This document shows positions 9,526 through 17,720 of a DNA stretch of 64,000 bases, in pieces. The notes under the pieces were generated by a model. It was not told the origin of the DNA. It worked only from the letters and a program-made list of their open reading frames with translations, and did no database searches. The DNA lies in NCBI RefSeq assembly GCF_001936575.1, contig NZ_MSMP01000011.1, positions 124,001 to 188,000 on the forward strand, given 5' to 3'. This DNA is from Tenacibaculum agarivorans. GTDB lineage: Bacteria; Bacteroidota; Bacteroidia; Flavobacteriales; Flavobacteriaceae. The position numbers were made by a program, and so were the translations under genes. Within the stretch, counting starts at the first letter, position 1. Each line of letters opens with the position of its first letter.

Positions 9526-9546
9526 GAATAGACCGAAGTTATACAG
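9526..9546 (-). promoter_or_regulatory. Putative autoregulatory site upstream of the AraC-type gene
   Basis: Second copy of the 21-bp motif at 8316-8336, with three mismatches. Same strand and nearly the same distance from the start codon (about 41 versus 48 bp), which fits a binding site for one regulator. Confidence 0.5.
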
Positions 9547-9707
9547 AACTACGTATAATGAGTTAAAATTTAAAACTTATGATGTATTATTTAAAAATTG
9601 TTAATTAAAACACTATCAGTTTTTTATCACGTACTCATCAGCTGTTATGATTGTAATTCCGAAGTTTTAGTTAACATATATTCCAGCCTACGTTTTATTT
9701 TTACATA

Positions 9708-10598
9708 ATGAAACTAGAAAAAAAGTTTATCTCAGGAGTTCTTATAGGGCTTTTAGGAATTATATTATTTTCATCTAAAGCAGTATTGGTTAAGCTCGTA
9801 TACAACTATAATGTTGATGCTATAACAACATTATTGCTACGGATGCTGTTTTCATTTCCTTTTTATGTGATCATTGCCATTCTATATCGAAATGAAAAAA
9901 GGGCAGAGGAGAAGAACCAACAAAAAGACTATGTATGGGTACTATTTTTTGGAATAGTAGGGTATTATTTAGCAAGTTATTTTGATTTTGTCGGGCTAAC
10001 CTATATCAAGGCAAGTTTAGAACGGATTATCTTATTTATCTATCCAACCATTGTTTTAGTGTTTAATAAATGGTTTTTGAAAAAGCCAATTAATAAACAT
10101 CAAAAAATAGCCATACTCATTACGTATATAGGTATAATAGTAACGTTTGGTAATGAAGTAAGTTTATCTGGAAAAACAATTTATATAGGAGGTTTTTATG
10201 TGGTATTAAGTGCCATTACGTATGCTTCTTATTTAGTAGGTAGTGGTTGGCTAATTCCTAAGTTTGGTGTAATGCGATTTACAGCTTATGCCATGTTAGT
10301 ATCTTGTATATGTGTATTTATCCATTTTGGTTTACAAGCAACAACAAATATTTTAGACCTACCATTTGAAGTATATATTTTAGGTTTTTGCATTGCTATA
10401 TTTGCCACCGTAATTCCTTCATTTTTAGTATCGATATCCATTAAAATGATTTCTTCATCTAATTTTGCCATTATAGCTGCAATTGGACCAATTTCTACCA
10501 TATTACTCGCTTTTTTATTTTTAGATGAACGATTAACAGTAACTCAAGTTATAGGAACCATCATCGTAATTTTAGGCGTTTTAAATGTTAAAAAGTAA
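9708..10598 (+). CDS. EamA/DMT-superfamily transporter
   Basis: 296 aa with about ten hydrophobic helices in two EamA repeats (about 10-140 and 155-294). Typical sequences are SSKAVLVKLVY in the first helix and AIIAAIGPISTILLAFLFLDE near the end of the second repeat, where the EamA motif P....l....lge usually falls. These proteins export metabolites or amino acids across the inner membrane; the substrate is unknown. Divergent from the AraC gene, with 222 bp between. The next gene starts 46 bp downstream. Confidence 0.92.
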   Translation: MKLEKKFISGVLIGLLGIILFSSKAVLVKLVYNYNVDAITTLLLRMLFSFPFYVIIAILYRNEKRAEEKNQQKDYVWVLFFGIVGYYLASYFDFVGLTYIKASLERIILFIYPTIVLVFNKWFLKKPINKHQKIAILITYIGIIVTFGNEVSLSGKTIYIGGFYVVLSAITYASYLVGSGWLIPKFGVMRFTAYAMLVSCICVFIHFGLQATTNILDLPFEVYILGFCIAIFATVIPSFLVSISIKMISSSNFAIIAAIGPISTILLAFLFLDERLTVTQVIGTIIVILGVLNVKK

Positions 10599-10644
10599 TT
10601 GCAGAAGAATAGATAGTTTAGAAATTAACTTATTTTAGCTAAAA

Positions 10645-11325
10645 ATGCCAAATATGCAATTTAAAGAATCAACTTTTCAATTTTTAAATCAATTATCAGA
10701 AAACAACAATAGAGATTGGTTTGCTGAGCATAAATCTGAGTTTGACGCTGTTCAAAAAGAGGTAAAGCAATTTTATAAAGCCGTTCAAGAACAATTAGAA
10801 CAGCATGATGAAATAGAAAAGCACAAGTTTTTTAGAATTTATAGAGATGTACGTTTTTCTAAAGATAAAACACCTTATAAAACGCATTTTGCAGGTTCTT
10901 TTTCTAGAAATGGTGCACATTTACGAGGTGGGTATTATTTACGATTAAAATCAGGGGAAAGTTTTCTTGCTGGTGGTTTTTGGGAACCAAATAAAGATGA
11001 TTTATTCAGAATTCGAAAGGAAATAGAAATTGATGCTGCTGAGTTTAGAGAAATTTTAGCAGATCCAGAATTTCAAAAATACTTTGGCGATAAATTTGAA
11101 GGAGAAGAATTGAAAACTGCACCTAAAGGTTTTGACAAAACACATCCAGATATTGATTTAATCCGAAAAAAAGGATATATCGCAGTTCGAAATTTTACAG
11201 ATAAAGAAGTGTTGTCTAAAAACTTTTTACAAGAAATTGACAAATCTTATCAAGCGTTACGTCCATTTTTTGATTTGATGAGTTCAGTATTGACTACAAA
11301 TTTAAATGGAGAATCACTTCTTTAA
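10645..11325 (+). CDS. DUF2461 family protein
   Basis: 226 aa, full length for the family. Recognisable features are the N-terminal FQFLNQLSENNNRDWFAEHK, the segment HKFFRIYRDVRFSKDKTPYKTH and the GGYYLRL / GGFWEP core, all diagnostic of DUF2461 (TIGR02453). The function of the family is not established. A second ATG three codons in (MQF) is an alternative start. It lies 46 bp after the EamA gene and may be cotranscribed. Confidence 0.93.
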   Translation: MPNMQFKESTFQFLNQLSENNNRDWFAEHKSEFDAVQKEVKQFYKAVQEQLEQHDEIEKHKFFRIYRDVRFSKDKTPYKTHFAGSFSRNGAHLRGGYYLRLKSGESFLAGGFWEPNKDDLFRIRKEIEIDAAEFREILADPEFQKYFGDKFEGEELKTAPKGFDKTHPDIDLIRKKGYIAVRNFTDKEVLSKNFLQEIDKSYQALRPFFDLMSSVLTTNLNGESLL

Positions 11326-11452
11326 ATAGAAGCTTAAACCTGTTGTGTATTTGCAACAAAATTCTGTTAATTCAAGTGATTTTTAGAATGTAATGAAGAA
11401 AATTAAATTTTGAATAATAGATGTTTATGTATAAATGGTCTATATTTCCTCT

Positions 11453-11620
11453 CCTTTGCATCAAGACAAAGGAGCAAAAATCAAGACTAGAATGATAAGA
11501 ATTTAAAAATACTACGGCATCTCCAGCAACAGATGAAAAGAACTCGCTATCGCTCAAACAGCTTTTCATCTTTCAGCCAACGCTGCTACCTTGATTTTTG
11601 TAAATTTTTATCAATAGGTC
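11453..11620 (-). repeat. Dispersed structured repeat, copy A (reverse orientation)
   Basis: Read on the minus strand it begins GACCTATTGATAAAAA, continues AAGGTAGCAGCGTTGG, then a hairpin with perfect 10-bp arms (AGATGAAAAG / CTTTTCATCT at 11531-11571) around CTGTTTGAGCGATAGCGAG, then GCCGTAGTATTTTTAAATTC and TCTTGATTTTTG. Two further copies lie at 54413-54571 and 56667-56842 in the opposite orientation. Small ORFs across it have no support. It fills most of the gap between DUF2461 and the SDR gene. Confidence 0.85.
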
Positions 11621-11719
11621 ATTCTTTTAGTAATATGCTATTAAAACCGTTTCACAAAATTTTTGTTGATGGTTCTCGAACTGACAATTTAGGATTGTTT
11701 AAATTTACTCATAAGCTAT

Positions 11720-11756
11720 AACACTGGTGCCTGAGGAACTCGAAGGCACCAGTGTT
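11720..11756. terminator. Strong hairpin, probable terminator behind the SDR gene
   Basis: Perfect 13-bp, GC-containing stem (AACACTGGTGCCT / AGGCACCAGTGTT) with an 11-nt loop, 8 bp beyond the SDR stop codon. The T-run is poor on both sides, so it could instead be an mRNA-stabilising hairpin. Confidence 0.55.
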
Positions 11757-11764
11757 AGATTATT

Positions 11765-12514
11765 TTATATCTGACTTAATCCTCCATCAACTTCTAACTC
11801 CACACCATTAATAAAAGAAGCATCTTCAGAAGCTAAGAATAATGCAGTACTTGCAATTTCTTCAGATCTACCAAATCTACCTAATGGTACTGTTTCAGCA
11901 AAACCTTTACCCATTTCTTCTACAACTTCTCCCGGTAAGTTCATTTTTCCGTAAATAGGAGTTTCAATTGGTCCTGGAGCAATAGAATTAACACGAATTC
12001 CTCTACCTTTTAATTCTGATGTTAATACACGAGAATAGGCTCTTAAAGCTCCTTTACTTGCAGAGTATACTCCAAATCCATCAAATCCTTTTTGGTGAAC
12101 AATAGAATTGGTGAATAAGATAGAACCTCCATCATTCAGATGTGGAATAGCTTCTTTTGTTGCTAAAATTGGCCCTTTAACATTAATGTCAAAAACTTCT
12201 GTATAGTGCTCATTTGTAATTTCATTAGTTGGAGCAACTGGAGCAACACCAGCATTCAAGAATAACACATCAATTTTACCAAAGGTATTTACCGTTTCTT
12301 GTATTAATTTTTTGTTGTCTTCTTCTTTAGCTACGTCTGCTACCACAGTGATAAATTCACCGTTTAAGTCTTTAGTTGCCTCTGCTAAAGCACTTTCTCT
12401 TCTTCCAGATATTACAACTTTAGCACCTTCTTCTAAAAATAATTTTGCAGTTGCTAAACCTATTCCACTATTTGCGCCAGTAATTACGGCTACTTTGTCT
12501 TTTAATTTGTTCAT
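11765..12514 (-). CDS. SDR-family NAD(P)-dependent oxidoreductase
   Basis: 249 aa, a classical short-chain dehydrogenase. The dinucleotide motif GANSGIG (13-19), NAG motif (LNAGVAP), catalytic Ser (ILFTNSIV) and YSASK (Tyr and Lys) are all present, and the C-terminus has the usual ASFINGVELEVDGG. Substrate unknown; TetR-linked SDRs often act on small aldehydes or ketones. It lies 52 bp behind a TetR-type gene on the same strand, with a palindrome matching the one before the TetR gene in between, so it is probably repressed by that regulator. Confidence 0.95.
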   Translation of the reverse strand: MNKLKDKVAVITGANSGIGLATAKLFLEEGAKVVISGRRESALAEATKDLNGEFITVVADVAKEEDNKKLIQETVNTFGKIDVLFLNAGVAPVAPTNEITNEHYTEVFDINVKGPILATKEAIPHLNDGGSILFTNSIVHQKGFDGFGVYSASKGALRAYSRVLTSELKGRGIRVNSIAPGPIETPIYGKMNLPGEVVEEMGKGFAETVPLGRFGRSEEIASTALFLASEDASFINGVELEVDGGLSQI

Positions 12515-12528
12515 GATGATTAGTTTTT

Positions 12529-12550
12529 ATTTGAAACAATCGTTTCAAAT
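12529..12550. promoter_or_regulatory. Palindromic operator before the SDR gene
   Basis: Arms ATTTGAAAC and GTTTCAAAT form a perfect 9-bp inverted repeat around AATC. It sits 15 bp before the SDR start. A nearly identical palindrome precedes the TetR gene (13139-13160), the pattern expected for the binding site of that TetR. Confidence 0.75.
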
Positions 12551-12566
12551 AAGGTTAAAAAAAATT

Positions 12567-13136
12567 TTATTCTAATACAGAAAGTATTGTTTTAACAATG
12601 CTCTGCATATCTTTTTGATCATTAATCAAAATATTAGATAAACTAAATCCTTGAAAAGTGGTTACAAGATAAATGGCATATTCATACGCTGTTTTATTGG
12701 TATTTATACTACCTCTTTCTTGACCTTTTTCAATAATATCTTGGAATAATGCTATCATACCTTGATTATTACTTTTTAGAAATGAATTGATACTGTCTTC
12801 CTGATTGGCCATTTCAGTTGTACAGTTGTTAATCAAACACCCTTTTTTATCATTAATATTTGTATAAAAAATTCGTTCTAAAGTTTTTATATAACAATCA
12901 TTTTCATTTGAACAAAGAATATTTTGAATTTCATTTTGAGCTTGACATTGGTAACTTTTTAGACACAACATATAAAGGTCTAACTTACTACCAAAAGTGT
13001 TATAAATGCTCGATCTATTCAAACCAGTAGCATCAACTAAGTCCTGCATAGAAGTTAAACTATAGCTCTTGCTATGAAATACTTCGGTTACTTGTTGAAT
13101 TACTAATTCTTTATCAAATGTTTCTGTCTTTGGCAT
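12567..13136 (-). CDS. TetR/AcrR-family transcriptional repressor
   Basis: 189 aa. The N-terminal TetR helix-turn-helix is clear (FHSKSYSLTSMQDLVDATGL, then NRSSIYNTFGSKLDLY). The C-terminal ligand domain resembles the TetR_C_11 or YxaF-like type, with several Cys residues (CLKSYQCQ, CLINNC), which might respond to redox or electrophiles; that is inference. It precedes the SDR gene, and matching palindromes lie before both genes, suggesting autoregulation and control of the SDR. Confidence 0.94.
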   Translation of the reverse strand: MPKTETFDKELVIQQVTEVFHSKSYSLTSMQDLVDATGLNRSSIYNTFGSKLDLYMLCLKSYQCQAQNEIQNILCSNENDCYIKTLERIFYTNINDKKGCLINNCTTEMANQEDSINSFLKSNNQGMIALFQDIIEKGQERGSINTNKTAYEYAIYLVTTFQGFSLSNILINDQKDMQSIVKTILSVLE

Positions 13137-13138
13137 AT

Positions 13139-13160
13139 ATTTGAAATGATCGTTTCAAAA
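13139..13160. promoter_or_regulatory. Palindromic operator before the TetR gene
   Basis: ATTTGAAATGATCGTTTCAAAA: outer arms TTTGAAA / TTTCAAA. It starts 2 bp before the TetR start codon and matches 12529-12550 at most positions, including GTTTCAAA and ATTTGAAA. Confidence 0.7.
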
Positions 13161-13196
13161 TTAATAAATAAACTAAAATGCAAATGAAATAAAATG

Positions 13197-14534
13197 TTAA
13201 TTTTTTAATAAAGCAATTTCCTTCTGAACAAAAAAGTAGGTAACTACTGTTGCCAACAAGTCAGAAATAGGAAAGGAGAACCAAATTCCATCTAGTCCAT
13301 AAAATATAGGTAAGATTATTATAAATGGAATTAAAAAGATGGATTGTCGTAATAAAGTTAATATTAATGCAGGCTTAGCTTTTCCTACTGCTTGAAAATA
13401 AGAAGCACCAACTAATTGAAAAGCAATAAAAGGTGTAGCTAATAACGTTACTAAAATTGCATTTGGTGTTTGCTCTAACAATTGTTTATCGTTTGTAAAC
13501 ACTGTAGTCATTTCATAATTAAAGAAATACACAGCAATAAAAATCAAGACACACAAAATAGTTCCGTATTTGTTAGCAGTGTATAGTACTTGTTTTACCC
13601 TGTCATACAAGTTTGCACCATAATTATATCCAGCTATAGGCAAAAAACCTTGTACAATACCAAATACAGGGAAAAAGATAAACATCATTAGACGATTGAT
13701 AATTCCAAATACAGCTAAAGAAGATTCATTTCCGTATTTATATAATGAATAATTTAAAATAATAGTTAAAACACTAATCGTTCCTTGTCTAACTAGTGTA
13801 ATGCTACCTAAAGAGCTAATTTCGGAAACAATAGCTTTGTTTAATTTCAATTGATCAAAACGTATTTGTAAATTACTTTTTTTAGACAGTAAAAAACCTA
13901 AAATGAATAATCCACATACTCCATAAGCAATGGAAGTAGCCAAGCCAGCACCAAACATTCCCCAACCAAAAACCTTAATAAATAAAATGTCTAGAATAAT
14001 ATTGGCAATGGCTGGTAAAATTAAAGCTACCATAGCATAGGTAGGCTTACCTAAAGCTCTAATAATTGGGTTGCCCATCATTGCATAGGCTAAAAAAGGT
14101 ACACCCAGTATAATAATTCTAAAATATGGAATTGCAGGCTCTAAAATGTTTCCATTAGCTCCAAATAGTTTTAAAACAGCTTCTTCAAAAACTAAACAAA
14201 TAGTTACTAAAACTACTGAATTTATGGTGGTTAAACTTATTTGATTTCCGAATACTTTTTTCGCCTTTTCAACATTATCAGCTCCTAAAGCTAAGGAAAT
14301 TACAGAGCTACCACCAATACCAATAGCCATTCCAATAGAAGATATTAAAAAACCAATAGGTAAAACAACTGTAATAGCAGCTATAGCTAAAACTCCAATC
14401 CATTGACCAACAAAAATAGTATCTACAATCATGTTGATAGACATTACCAGAATACCAATAGCAGCAGGTACAGATTGTTTTAATAATAGTTTACTTATTT
14501 TTTCTGTAGAGAGTTCACTGGCAACTTGATTCAT
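13197..14534 (-). CDS. MATE-family multidrug efflux transporter
   Basis: 445 aa with about twelve hydrophobic helices in two MatE repeats. The start region (LLKQSVPAAIGILVMSINMIVDTIFVGQWIG) is typical of the DinF/NorM-like group, as are the Pro-rich membrane positions. It should couple Na+ or H+ entry to drug export. Divergent from the thioesterase gene with 62 bp between. It lies 60 bp before the TetR gene on the same strand, but the palindrome between suggests separate control of the TetR gene. Confidence 0.95.
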   Translation of the reverse strand: MNQVASELSTEKISKLLLKQSVPAAIGILVMSINMIVDTIFVGQWIGVLAIAAITVVLPIGFLISSIGMAIGIGGSSVISLALGADNVEKAKKVFGNQISLTTINSVVLVTICLVFEEAVLKLFGANGNILEPAIPYFRIIILGVPFLAYAMMGNPIIRALGKPTYAMVALILPAIANIILDILFIKVFGWGMFGAGLATSIAYGVCGLFILGFLLSKKSNLQIRFDQLKLNKAIVSEISSLGSITLVRQGTISVLTIILNYSLYKYGNESSLAVFGIINRLMMFIFFPVFGIVQGFLPIAGYNYGANLYDRVKQVLYTANKYGTILCVLIFIAVYFFNYEMTTVFTNDKQLLEQTPNAILVTLLATPFIAFQLVGASYFQAVGKAKPALILTLLRQSIFLIPFIIILPIFYGLDGIWFSFPISDLLATVVTYFFVQKEIALLKN

Positions 14535-14596
14535 GGTCGTAGAAATTAGTTTACAAATTAACGAAATAATACGCTTTCTTACGTAAGTTTGTAGTC

Positions 14597-14995
14597 ATGA
14601 ATTCAGATAAAGTTTTTAGTACAACAAGAACAGTAGTTTCTAGTGAAATAGACGACTTAGATCATGTAAATAATGTGGTTTATTTGCAATGGGTACAAGA
14701 CATTGCAACATTACATTGGCAACATCTTACTAAAAATAGTGATGCTAAAGATTTAATTTGGGTAGTTTTAAGACATGAAATTGATTATTTAGGTCAGGCC
14801 ACCTTAAATGAAAAGATTACCTTAAAAACTTGGGTTGGAGAAACTAAAGGAGTAAAATCCATTCGCCATGTTGAAATTTTTAAAGAAGATAAATTATTGG
14901 TAAAAGCACAAACCACTTGGTGCTTACTAAATAATAAAACCTTACGTCCTACAAGAATCACAGAAGATATCTTTAATTTGTTATCTCCAGCTTAA
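14597..14995 (+). CDS. Acyl-CoA thioesterase, 4-hydroxybenzoyl-CoA thioesterase type (hotdog fold)
   Basis: 132 aa. The hotdog signature DDLDHVNNVVYLQWVQD (about 18-34) contains the Asp used by 4HBT/YbgC-like enzymes, followed by the strand-rich core (VVLRHEIDYLGQATL, ITLKTWVG). It hydrolyses acyl-CoA thioesters; chain-length preference cannot be read. TAAGTTTG at 14584-14591 fits the -7 consensus but sits only 5 nt before the ATG, which would give a nearly leaderless transcript. The helicase gene follows 32 bp downstream with its own better promoter. Confidence 0.92.
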   Translation: MNSDKVFSTTRTVVSSEIDDLDHVNNVVYLQWVQDIATLHWQHLTKNSDAKDLIWVVLRHEIDYLGQATLNEKITLKTWVGETKGVKSIRHVEIFKEDKLLVKAQTTWCLLNNKTLRPTRITEDIFNLLSPA

Positions 14996-15010
14996 ATAAA
15001 ACTATCTTTG
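14978..15010 (+). promoter_or_regulatory. Putative promoter of the DEAD-box helicase gene
   Basis: TTG at 14978-14980 and TATCTTTG at 15003-15010 with a 22-nt spacer, matching the Bacteroidota TTG-N17-23-TAnnTTTG pattern. The -33 element lies inside the end of the thioesterase gene. ATG at 15028. Confidence 0.55.
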
Positions 15011-15027
15011 TGGCTTAAAATAAGTAT

Positions 15028-16140
15028 ATGTCAACATTCTCAGATTTAGGTGTTCGTAAAGATTTTGTTAAAGGGTTAAATGAGTTGGGAATTAAAAAAC
15101 CAACGGAGATTCAAGAAAAAACAATCCCTTTTTTACTAGAAGAAAAGGCTGATTTTATAGGGTTAGCTCAAACAGGAACGGGTAAAACTGCTGCTTTTGG
15201 CTTACCTATTTTACATCAAATAAAACCAAGTTCAGATACAATTCAGGCGTTGATTTTATCACCAACTAGAGAATTGGTTCAACAGATTAAAAAACAACTA
15301 TTTAAGTTTACAAAATATGTAGATGGTAAAATCTTTGTTGAAGCGGTATATGGTGGTGAAAAAATTGATAAACAAATTAAAAATCTACAAAGAACCACTC
15401 ATATTGTAGTCGCTACTCCAGGAAGACTTATTGATTTAATTGAAAGAGGAGAAATCAATTTGAAAAATATAAAAACCTTAGTTCTAGATGAAGCTGATGA
15501 AATGTTGAGTATGGGCTTTAAATTGGAAATTAATAGAATCTTAAAATATACCTCTGGAGAACGAAATACTTGGTTATTTTCTGCAACAATGCCAGATGAA
15601 ATTAAAAGGATTGTAAAAAATTACATGAATATAAATGCAAAACGTGTTGAGATCAATCCGGCTTCCATGGTTAATGAGAATATTACACATTATTATACCA
15701 TAGTATCTTCAGCAAATAAAACAGATGCAATTATTTCTTTTTTAGAAGGAAGACAAGAGGAACGAGGTATTCTTTTTGCGAGAACTAAAGCTGGTGCTAG
15801 AAAGTTAACCAATGAATTACTAGAAGAAGGATTTACTGTAGGTGTTTTAGAAGGAGATATGAAACAGATAGAGCGAGATAAGGTAATGAGAGCGTTTAAA
15901 AATCAATCATTACAATATTTAATTGCTACAGATGTTGCTGCAAGAGGTATAGATGTACAAAATTTGAATTTTGTAATTCATCATAAGTTACCAGAAAAGT
16001 TAGAGTATTATACTCATAGAAGCGGACGTACAGCAAGAGGTGGAAATAGAGGAATATCACAAGCCTTTGTGTTACCAAGCGAATTAGAACATATTCATCA
16101 AATACAAAAAAGATTAAATATTCAATTTATTAAGAAGTAG
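15028..16140 (+). CDS. DEAD-box ATP-dependent RNA helicase
   Basis: 370 aa, the core of two RecA-like domains with almost no extension. The Q motif (GIKKPTEIQEKTIP), motif I (AQTGTGKT), Ia (PTRELVQQ), II (DEAD), III (SAT), V (ATDVAARGID) and VI (HRSGRTARGG) are all present. Such helicases remodel RNA in ribosome assembly or mRNA decay, often at low temperature. It lacks the long basic C-terminal tail of larger DEAD proteins. The TRIC gene follows 17 bp downstream and is probably cotranscribed. Confidence 0.97.
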   Translation: MSTFSDLGVRKDFVKGLNELGIKKPTEIQEKTIPFLLEEKADFIGLAQTGTGKTAAFGLPILHQIKPSSDTIQALILSPTRELVQQIKKQLFKFTKYVDGKIFVEAVYGGEKIDKQIKNLQRTTHIVVATPGRLIDLIERGEINLKNIKTLVLDEADEMLSMGFKLEINRILKYTSGERNTWLFSATMPDEIKRIVKNYMNINAKRVEINPASMVNENITHYYTIVSSANKTDAIISFLEGRQEERGILFARTKAGARKLTNELLEEGFTVGVLEGDMKQIERDKVMRAFKNQSLQYLIATDVAARGIDVQNLNFVIHHKLPEKLEYYTHRSGRTARGGNRGISQAFVLPSELEHIHQIQKRLNIQFIKK

Positions 16141-16156
16141 TAAGTCAATTTAGGAG

Positions 16157-16777
16157 ATGGATGTAATTTATGTCATAGATATCTTAGGGACTTTTGCATT
16201 TGCAATAAGTGGTGCTTTAGTAGCTTCTAAAAAAGAGTTTGATCTTTTCGGAGTCATTATTTTAGCTTTTGTTACTGCTGTTGGTGGAGGAATGTTAAGA
16301 GATATTTTAATAGATGCACATCCTATCAATTGGATAGGAGATTTAAATTATATCAAAACTATCGCAGTTGCAGTAGTTTTTACTTTTCTGTTTAAAAAGA
16401 AAATTGAACCTCTTAGAAAAACTTTCTTTTTATTTGACACCATAGGAATCAGTGTGTTTACACTCCTAGGTTTACAAAAAGGATTAAGTTATGATTTGCC
16501 TGCTGTTGTAGCTATTATCATGGGAATGGTTTCTGCAGTATTTGGAGGTGTAATCCGTGATGTTTTATCTAGAGAAGTTCCCTTAATTTTTAAAAAAGAA
16601 ATCTATGCTTCTGCTTGTTTACTAGGTGGCTTGGTATATTTATTGTTATTGAAATTAAATGTTGATGATAATTTAAATTTTATATGTTCAGCTATTATTA
16701 TAATTTTAGTGAGAACATTATCTGTAATTTATAAATTAGAATTGCCAAAAATTAGAGATGATGTGTTTACATCATAA
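16157..16777 (+). CDS. TRIC-type trimeric cation channel family protein (UPF0126/YicG)
   Basis: 206 aa with seven hydrophobic helices made of two repeats. Each repeat carries the family signature: GGGMLRDIL (about 44-52) and GGVIRDVLSREVPL (about 130-143). Prokaryotic TRIC proteins form trimeric K+ channels in the inner membrane. It lies 17 bp behind the helicase and 21 bp before the LysM gene, so probably one transcript. Confidence 0.93.
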   Translation: MDVIYVIDILGTFAFAISGALVASKKEFDLFGVIILAFVTAVGGGMLRDILIDAHPINWIGDLNYIKTIAVAVVFTFLFKKKIEPLRKTFFLFDTIGISVFTLLGLQKGLSYDLPAVVAIIMGMVSAVFGGVIRDVLSREVPLIFKKEIYASACLLGGLVYLLLLKLNVDDNLNFICSAIIIILVRTLSVIYKLELPKIRDDVFTS

Positions 16778-16797
16778 TCACATTTAAATGGATTGAA

Positions 16798-17340
16798 ATG
16801 AATAAAATTAACCTCGTACTATTTATTTTAACTTCAGTTTTCGCATTTTCTCAACAGAAAAAATTACCTGAAGGTTGGGATCAAATCTTACTTGATGGAA
16901 AAGTAGCTTACATGAACCTAATTACAGGCGATGTGTCTACCAAATTTCCAAAAAATGCAGCTAAAAAACCTGAAAAAGTTGTTGAATATGATCCAACCAT
17001 AACACATGTGGTTAAAAAAGGAGAGACTTTAAGTAGTATTGCTAGAACATATAATATGAATTTAGCTCAATTGTATCGATTAAATAGCATGGTTAATTTT
17101 GATGCTATTGAGGTAGGAGATGAAGTTGTGATTGGTTATGAAGAAAACCCCAATGAAAAAGAAGCAATAGAAACAGTAGAGTCTTCAGTAAATTCAAACA
17201 AAGATCTTCATATAGTAACATCTGGAGAAACATTATTTAGTATCTCAAAGAGATATAAAGTATCCGTTGCTTATTTAAAGGAAGTTAATGGATTAAAAAG
17301 TAATGCTATTTTTACAGGGCAAAAATTAAGAATCCACTAA
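16798..17340 (+). CDS. Secreted protein with two LysM domains
   Basis: 180 aa. A signal peptide ends about residue 19 (VFAFSQ). LysM 1 covers about 65-110 (HVVKKGETLSSIARTYNMNL) and LysM 2 about 136-180 (HIVTSGETLFSISKRYKVSV). LysM binds peptidoglycan or related N-acetylglucosamine polymers. The stretch after the signal peptide (PEGWDQILLDGKVAYMNLIT) recurs in flavobacterial LysM proteins. No catalytic domain is present. Last gene of the run from the helicase. Confidence 0.92.
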   Translation: MNKINLVLFILTSVFAFSQQKKLPEGWDQILLDGKVAYMNLITGDVSTKFPKNAAKKPEKVVEYDPTITHVVKKGETLSSIARTYNMNLAQLYRLNSMVNFDAIEVGDEVVIGYEENPNEKEAIETVESSVNSNKDLHIVTSGETLFSISKRYKVSVAYLKEVNGLKSNAIFTGQKLRIH

Positions 17341-17720
17341 TTTTAAAAATATTTTTTGAAAAATTTTACTGTGAAAACTATAGCTACTTATAGTTGGTTG
17401 TTTATTAGTGTTTTATAAATAACAGTTAATCGTTGTACAGCCACGAAAGCCAGTGTTTATCTAGGTTTTTCATTATAAAAGTGATTTTTTTATGATTTAA
17501 ATTGCTTTTGTTTAATTAATATTTTAAGTGTGTTTTATTTAGTGATTGTTTATTTTTAGTGTTAAAAAAATAAACATAATTTTGTTTTATTGAAATTCTT
17601 TCCTATATTTATTAAGAATTAAATCAATAAAACCTTTATCACTTATTGTTTTCAACTATTGTCTAACCCATTACAATATATTTTACCAATCATATAATGT
17701 AAGCCTAATCCCTTAGTACT
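17341..17720. other. 380-bp intergenic region before the TonB-like genes
   Basis: Very AT-rich with no gene, RNA or strong hairpin seen. TATATTTA near 17612-17619 resembles a -7 box but lies about 100 bp before the next start codon. It presumably carries the promoter of the gene at 17721. Confidence 0.4.

Noticed and set aside
11372..11721. Two overlapping small ORFs on opposite strands
   Set aside because: They fall within or across the dispersed repeat copy A; the reading frames follow the repeat's hairpin and are not conserved as protein between copies.
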